Source: Collinsella sp.
Lineage (GTDB): Bacteria; Actinomycetota; Coriobacteriia; Coriobacteriales; Coriobacteriaceae
Assembly: GCA_019414515.1 (NCBI GenBank)
Contig: DXLX01000018.1
Location: 1-64,000, forward strand
Direction: 5' to 3'
DNA length: 64,000 bases
Part shown: piece after piece, positions 62,701 to 64,000 of the stretch
Numbering within the stretch: position 1 is the first letter of the stretch
How the letters are laid out: the number at the start of each line of letters is the position of its first letter
Notes under the pieces: generated by a model
Databases searched by the model: none
What the model was told of the DNA's origin: nothing
The model's input: only the letters and a program-made list of their open reading frames with translations
Translations under genes and position numbers: made by a program

Positions 62701-63306
62701 TTTGTCGTCGATGGTCGAGGGCACCTCCAACGTGGTAATGCCCGCGTCGCCATACTCGATAGAAATTTCGTTGGTGAGGCTATCAATCGAGAAGTAGTAC
62801 TGCGCGGGAGTCTGCTCGCCGGCCACGTAGCCATCATCGTATTCGCCTTTTACGCCCGTGGCGCCCTTCGAGGTTGCCCAGAGTTCAAGTTCCTCGTTCC
62901 AGGTTGCCTCGGCACCGGAAGCCTCCTCTTGCTTCTGCTGCTCGGCGAGTTCCTTGCCCTCGACAAGATCGGTGGCGAGCGTACCCGCAGGTGTGCTCTC
63001 GGTCTGCCCGGCGCCCGTCAGGCCTGCCGCCAATGCAATCTCGGAGTCCGGGGGCGTAAGGACGTCATCGGCGGCGGGCACTGTGGGGTCGGCAACGCCG
63101 GCATCGGGCGCGGCGTCGGCGGCATCGGGCGCGGGGTCGGCGGCATCGGCATCGTCTACTTGTTCGACATCCGTCTGCACAAAGGTGCTATCGGTGGTGA
63201 GGGTCTCGGCAAACGCGCCCGCGGGCAACGAACCCGTCACCATGGTGAGGGTCACCGCGGCAACGGTCAGGCGGCGGCAAAGCGCTCGAACAGTGGTCCA
63301 CCTCAT
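56722..63306 (-). CDS. Large LRR (BspA-type) surface protein with LAxTG sorting signal
   Basis: 2194 aa. Signal peptide about 1-31 (LTVAAVTLTMVTGSLPAGAFA ends in AFA), then an Asp/Ala-rich stretch, BspA-type leucine-rich repeats (about 190-420; IALPDSVEELKSYAF, VERIGHYAFDGC, GVKSIGALAF), a long region of Ig-like and helical segments without clear family, Big-type domains near the end (KLNVEQAVTMLEGSDFELVA) and a chitobiase C-terminal-like domain (TIWYTTNDTCPCRDEGRVKY). The anchor is ELAGTGD, a hydrophobic helix and KRRKR. LAxTG is the class E sortase motif. ATG 63306, behind AGGAAAGGA, is chosen over an upstream frame start at 63336. Confidence 0.9.
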   Translation of the reverse strand: MRWTTVRALCRRLTVAAVTLTMVTGSLPAGAFAETLTTDSTFVQTDVEQVDDADAADPAPDAADAAPDAGVADPTVPAADDVLTPPDSEIALAAGLTGAGQTESTPAGTLATDLVEGKELAEQQKQEEASGAEATWNEELELWATSKGATGVKGEYDDGYVAGEQTPAQYYFSIDSLTNEISIEYGDAGITTLEVPSTIDDKNVVSLTGMGSAALTSITFAPNSHVRSVGGLGGSSIKEIALPDSVEELKSYAFYKSKTLQTVTWPNNAAFTTIPEQAFKECEQLDDKVVATLPPSVKTIDYLAFAYCGVPQFYVSDTTVLTFTQINVPGTVERIGHYAFDGCSHVSSVTIGDGVKSIGALAFASLDPAIAGKEIVLPKSVEMIEWGAFENTRYGNETNHNAVALRVMNPDLQLGEAGYPGDYNERVTIDGVTYAIPFSEGQTIYAYATDSAGNPSMVKKLADAVADRKDSVDSSKPAYTFEWMGEAAQITGKLPQGAAAVLVQAGQSTPLAVGDDGSFTADALSKTAATLRISLSGYYDMVLARPGDQMTGTWNIGDIKAEDFTKIPASRAIELNVGFLEPIVGQDKTERIELDSLDNIDLTVKSGGKTLKPAKGDKENDFRIQGTALVVSQAIADADQDLEITLEPKDSLKLGGATATVKPSAGKVDIDLKPWGTATVTTKGDYQGANRVLVFRTSDGKLVADVVTYLMGYEDDGTTPIMKAETPRLKAGSYTIVAFNKTSYDIQATSYSTFSRLGLTVGKYIAQKQVKIEDGKQLDVTLDVPTFDVETYRAERGLTAGSVIADSSAVVGAETELRIHYELKDSQAAKIEIPLAKDAVEDVSAGAREAGASSDAMWAATTWEGDNLVLDMKKSAGADVFVRFKPKAAGIYAVSPLITLGEVTLPLGSTTLEVSGSRIEVDNTDVHSLLGNVAYVYAAPGKSVQLTVGTGSSAAKYTGKTNKLGRAKIEYELPQDTLAAERVTLEARVGSTDVAAAAAEVTARNYVRYVPGASVWNFDVTYRGGTQNLVKDGKDTGKSLWTFHHLPQKKNAYWTFDITLEVGNEEAADTLDLYVDCVDGKTVTIPLTQKSREGTRVRYAAEYVDEGYLKLLNEFNKANDSTYVNCGNFEQIFMPQTYRISNAQLMTMLSFDANASAKKHSAAAEERQQEFSNAVQQWHEYMMDNSFNDVDEAFNDAIDQMVADAFAEEDKDGKEDEAQGGAARKARRAPAASDGEGDGTGNDEAAQFAAELKAAVGGSSALLTQQGDSYGVNVDKMIFEDAYGTSEDWYQELAAAQGANAADAAAIKELVDHASRAEFIAQQAEDLVGQSMGIGQLNQYGSWNDATAAALNKCAGIKASEYNGQSTSGFNDLGQALGSSLSYKAADDDTVKGFKVAAPDGEQTAYIESEFIENSNNNKNQALLFNSIAMQCDILDNLYDNWNVVHSLNNSTIRGWLMAWKRNGDVSAHMKLIRTIRSLKSYKIECEMFGQVFKTDAWKAAGQAFPAATQGIGIFTGIYGVNDASKNWENVNVRMQKVKGEREGYELQHTRLLAKPEKTEDDWKCIYALRDAMEKARAFEDLLHRQLCHDSTDVAVGSIMTIAGVLTAGSAGTVVGAAYDAASTSVGSERAIKLTNAECAYDVACEQVERACQNRITVNWGELTDTEVYKANKDGLISDEKMQSIFEARYRNVAAKAAPDPAGVVYEGLLSNTVEGATVELWSADDAAGTNAVRWDAEEYEQDNPLATGADGAYNWNTPTGWYQVRVTKDGYEEARSAWLRVPPIQTEVNIGLASTAAPEVASAHAYTDCVEVEFAQYMDASDDTLAALCAQGLGDVTYTWLDKQDDPNGKPLSRVLRIRYADACEVGSTVSFELDGARNYAGTAMARWASGELVVGVRADKLKLNVEQAVTMLEGSDFELVAHVTDKAGKPFAGAKVSVGLESSAICSVDANQAVTGEDGAATFVLHGALPGLTTLTAAVDGTALSKQVDVRVSAEAARPARPVATIGATTFGAWSPKENYITVPKGTKLELSAEDGTTIWYTTNDTCPCRDEGRVKYTEPIALDSNMYVRIAAQRPGMSYSEYSKRLNITITVTDEPAPEPTPEPDPTPGDGEQGGGADGSSGTGVPAGGSASTTTTVTTHKSRGKGENGKKSGGTELAGTGDATAMTVAALGIAGATVAAAGIAAAKRRKR

Positions 63307-63365
63307 GGTCGTTCCTTTCCTGAAACCAAAAGTCATCCAGCGTAATCGTCGTCCAAAAACAAAGC

Positions 63366-63399
63366 GAACGGTAGGTTCATATATACGAACCTACCGTTC
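63366..63399. promoter_or_regulatory. 13-bp-arm palindrome upstream of the LRR surface-protein gene
   Basis: GAACGGTAGGTTC (63366-63378) and GAACCTACCGTTC (63387-63399) are perfectly complementary around ATATATAC, 60 bases before the start codon. It could be an operator, or an anti-readthrough hairpin inside the leader. The gene-free stretch 63307-63733 holds this, a hairpin (63411-63445) and three palindromes. Confidence 0.5.
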
Positions 63400-63410
63400 T
63401 ACCTGCGCAA

Positions 63411-63695
63411 ACCGCCACAAAGGGGACAGGCACCTTTGTGGCGGTTTGGGGTCTGGTCGGCGAACCGATTCCGATGTTTGTCTCGATCTGTAACAGTTAG
63501 GCCCTGTTGAGCCTTGTAGTTGTTACAGATCGAGATATTGCTCCAGCCGCCCCCGCTTTGTCTCAATCTGTAACAGTTAGAGACCAAATTCCCCGCTACG
63601 TGTTACAGATCGAGACGTTAGGTTGGCGGCCATTCGGTTCATCTCAATCTGTAACATCTAGAGCCGTTTTGACTGGCTTGGTGTTACAGATTGAG
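63411..63695. repeat. Repeat block: CCTTTGTGG hairpin plus three TCTCRATCTGTAACA palindromes
   Basis: ACCGCCACAAAGG (63411-63423) pairs with CCTTTGTGGCGGT (63433-63445); palindromic units lie at 63480-63535, 63560-63616 and 63642-63695. Versus the block at 56481 the first hairpin has a compensated change (CGCCAC/GTGGCG against CACCAC/GTGGTG), and there is one extra palindrome. Units two and three are near identical to those at 56548 and 56630. Confidence 0.9.
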
Positions 63696-63733
63696 ATTTT
63701 GCTAAAGCCGAGGATGGGCGCCGCCGCCAAAAC

Positions 63734-64000
63734 CTAACGCTTGCGGCGCTTGGTTGCGGCGATGCCGGCAGCGGCAACGGTTGCGCCAGCGATACCTAGG
63801 GCGGTGACCGTCATTACGGTGGTATCTCCCGTGGTAGCCAGGACAGCATCGCCCTTCTTGGTCGGCGCGGCTTTCTCAACCGTCTTGGTCGTGGCGGTTG
63901 TCGTGGCCGGCTTAGCCGCGGGTTTGGTCTCGGGTTTCGTCTCAGGCTTGGTTTCGGGCTTGACCTCGGGCTGCGGCGTCGGATTGGGATCCGGCGTAGG
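63734..64000 (-). CDS. C-terminal end of a second LAxTG surface protein (partial)
   Basis: Only the last 88 codons lie in the window; the gene continues past 64000. They encode a Pro/Lys/Thr/Glu wall-spanning spacer of KPETKPETKP type, then KKGDAVLATTGDTT, a hydrophobic helix (LGIAGATVAAAGIA) and KRRKR before TAG 63734. The anchor is LATTG. The last 40 residues and the DNA after the stop closely match the end of the LRR protein gene, indicating a duplicated tail. Confidence 0.88.
   Translation of the reverse strand, partial: PTPDPNPTPQPEVKPETKPETKPETKPAAKPATTTATTKTVEKAAPTKKGDAVLATTGDTTVMTVTALGIAGATVAAAGIAATKRRKR

Overview
This 64-kb window comes from a high-GC, anaerobic, Gram-positive bacterium of the Coriobacteriia, most likely Collinsella or a close relative. 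The basis is gene content and style: an energy-converting Ech-type [NiFe] hydrogenase, an NfnAB-like transhydrogenase pair, large sortase-anchored surface proteins with LPxTG or LAxTG tails, an ECF vitamin transporter, and many intergenic palindromic repeats. The assignment is inference; no 16S rRNA gene is present.

Layout. 1-1.5 kb: an IS256-family insertion sequence. 1.8-11 kb (mostly minus strand): an Nramp-related transporter paired with an MgtE-like Mg2+-sensing membrane protein, a degenerate polysaccharide deacetylase, PRC-barrel and YtxH proteins, a stand-alone homologue of the cyanophycin synthetase N-terminal domain, a CorC/CNNM-type transporter and a hemolysin III protein. 11.3-13.6 kb: an alpha/beta hydrolase and a ferredoxin-like DUF362 protein. 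14-23 kb: a MacB-like ABC module (permease frameshifted) bounded by related repeat clusters, then an ABC-2 exporter of three genes beside a divergent NarL-type two-component system. 23.5-31 kb: a giant VWA and pilin-isopeptide-repeat surface protein whose sorting signal lies in another frame. 31.7-37.3 kb: a five-gene Ech hydrogenase operon in which the EchA-like and EchB-like membrane subunits are fused. 37.6-41.3 kb: an HTH protein, an old-yellow-enzyme-type FMN/FAD/[4Fe-4S] reductase, a palindrome array and an initiator tRNA. 41.4-50.1 kb: coaX, a biotin-ligase-like gene, a folP-folK fusion with a large insert, a sirtuin, exonuclease III and an ECF transporter (S, fused A-A', T). 50.3-56.4 kb (plus strand): glmU, prs, pth, then the NfnAB-like pair. 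56.7-64 kb: a 2.2-kilo-residue leucine-rich-repeat surface protein and the tail of a second surface protein, both with LAxTG-type sorting signals.

How the genes fit together. The hydrogenase would oxidise reduced ferredoxin, make H2 and pump ions; the NfnAB-like pair would exchange electrons between NAD(H), NADP(H) and ferredoxin; the old-yellow-enzyme protein and the DUF362 protein are further redox sinks or mediators. The surface proteins and the ABC exporters form the host- and environment-facing part.

The least explained content is non-coding. At least six families of intergenic inverted repeats are present. In three of them the arm sequences change between copies while staying complementary: a nested three-stem element with a terminator-like core (four copies at 23.0-31.6 kb), TCTCRATCTGTAACA palindromes (eleven copies, six in an array of about 80-bp period) and GGGGAC-loop hairpins that flank the MacB-like module. 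These are the best candidates here for an undescribed system. Two large genes carry single-base frameshifts that may be real or assembly errors.
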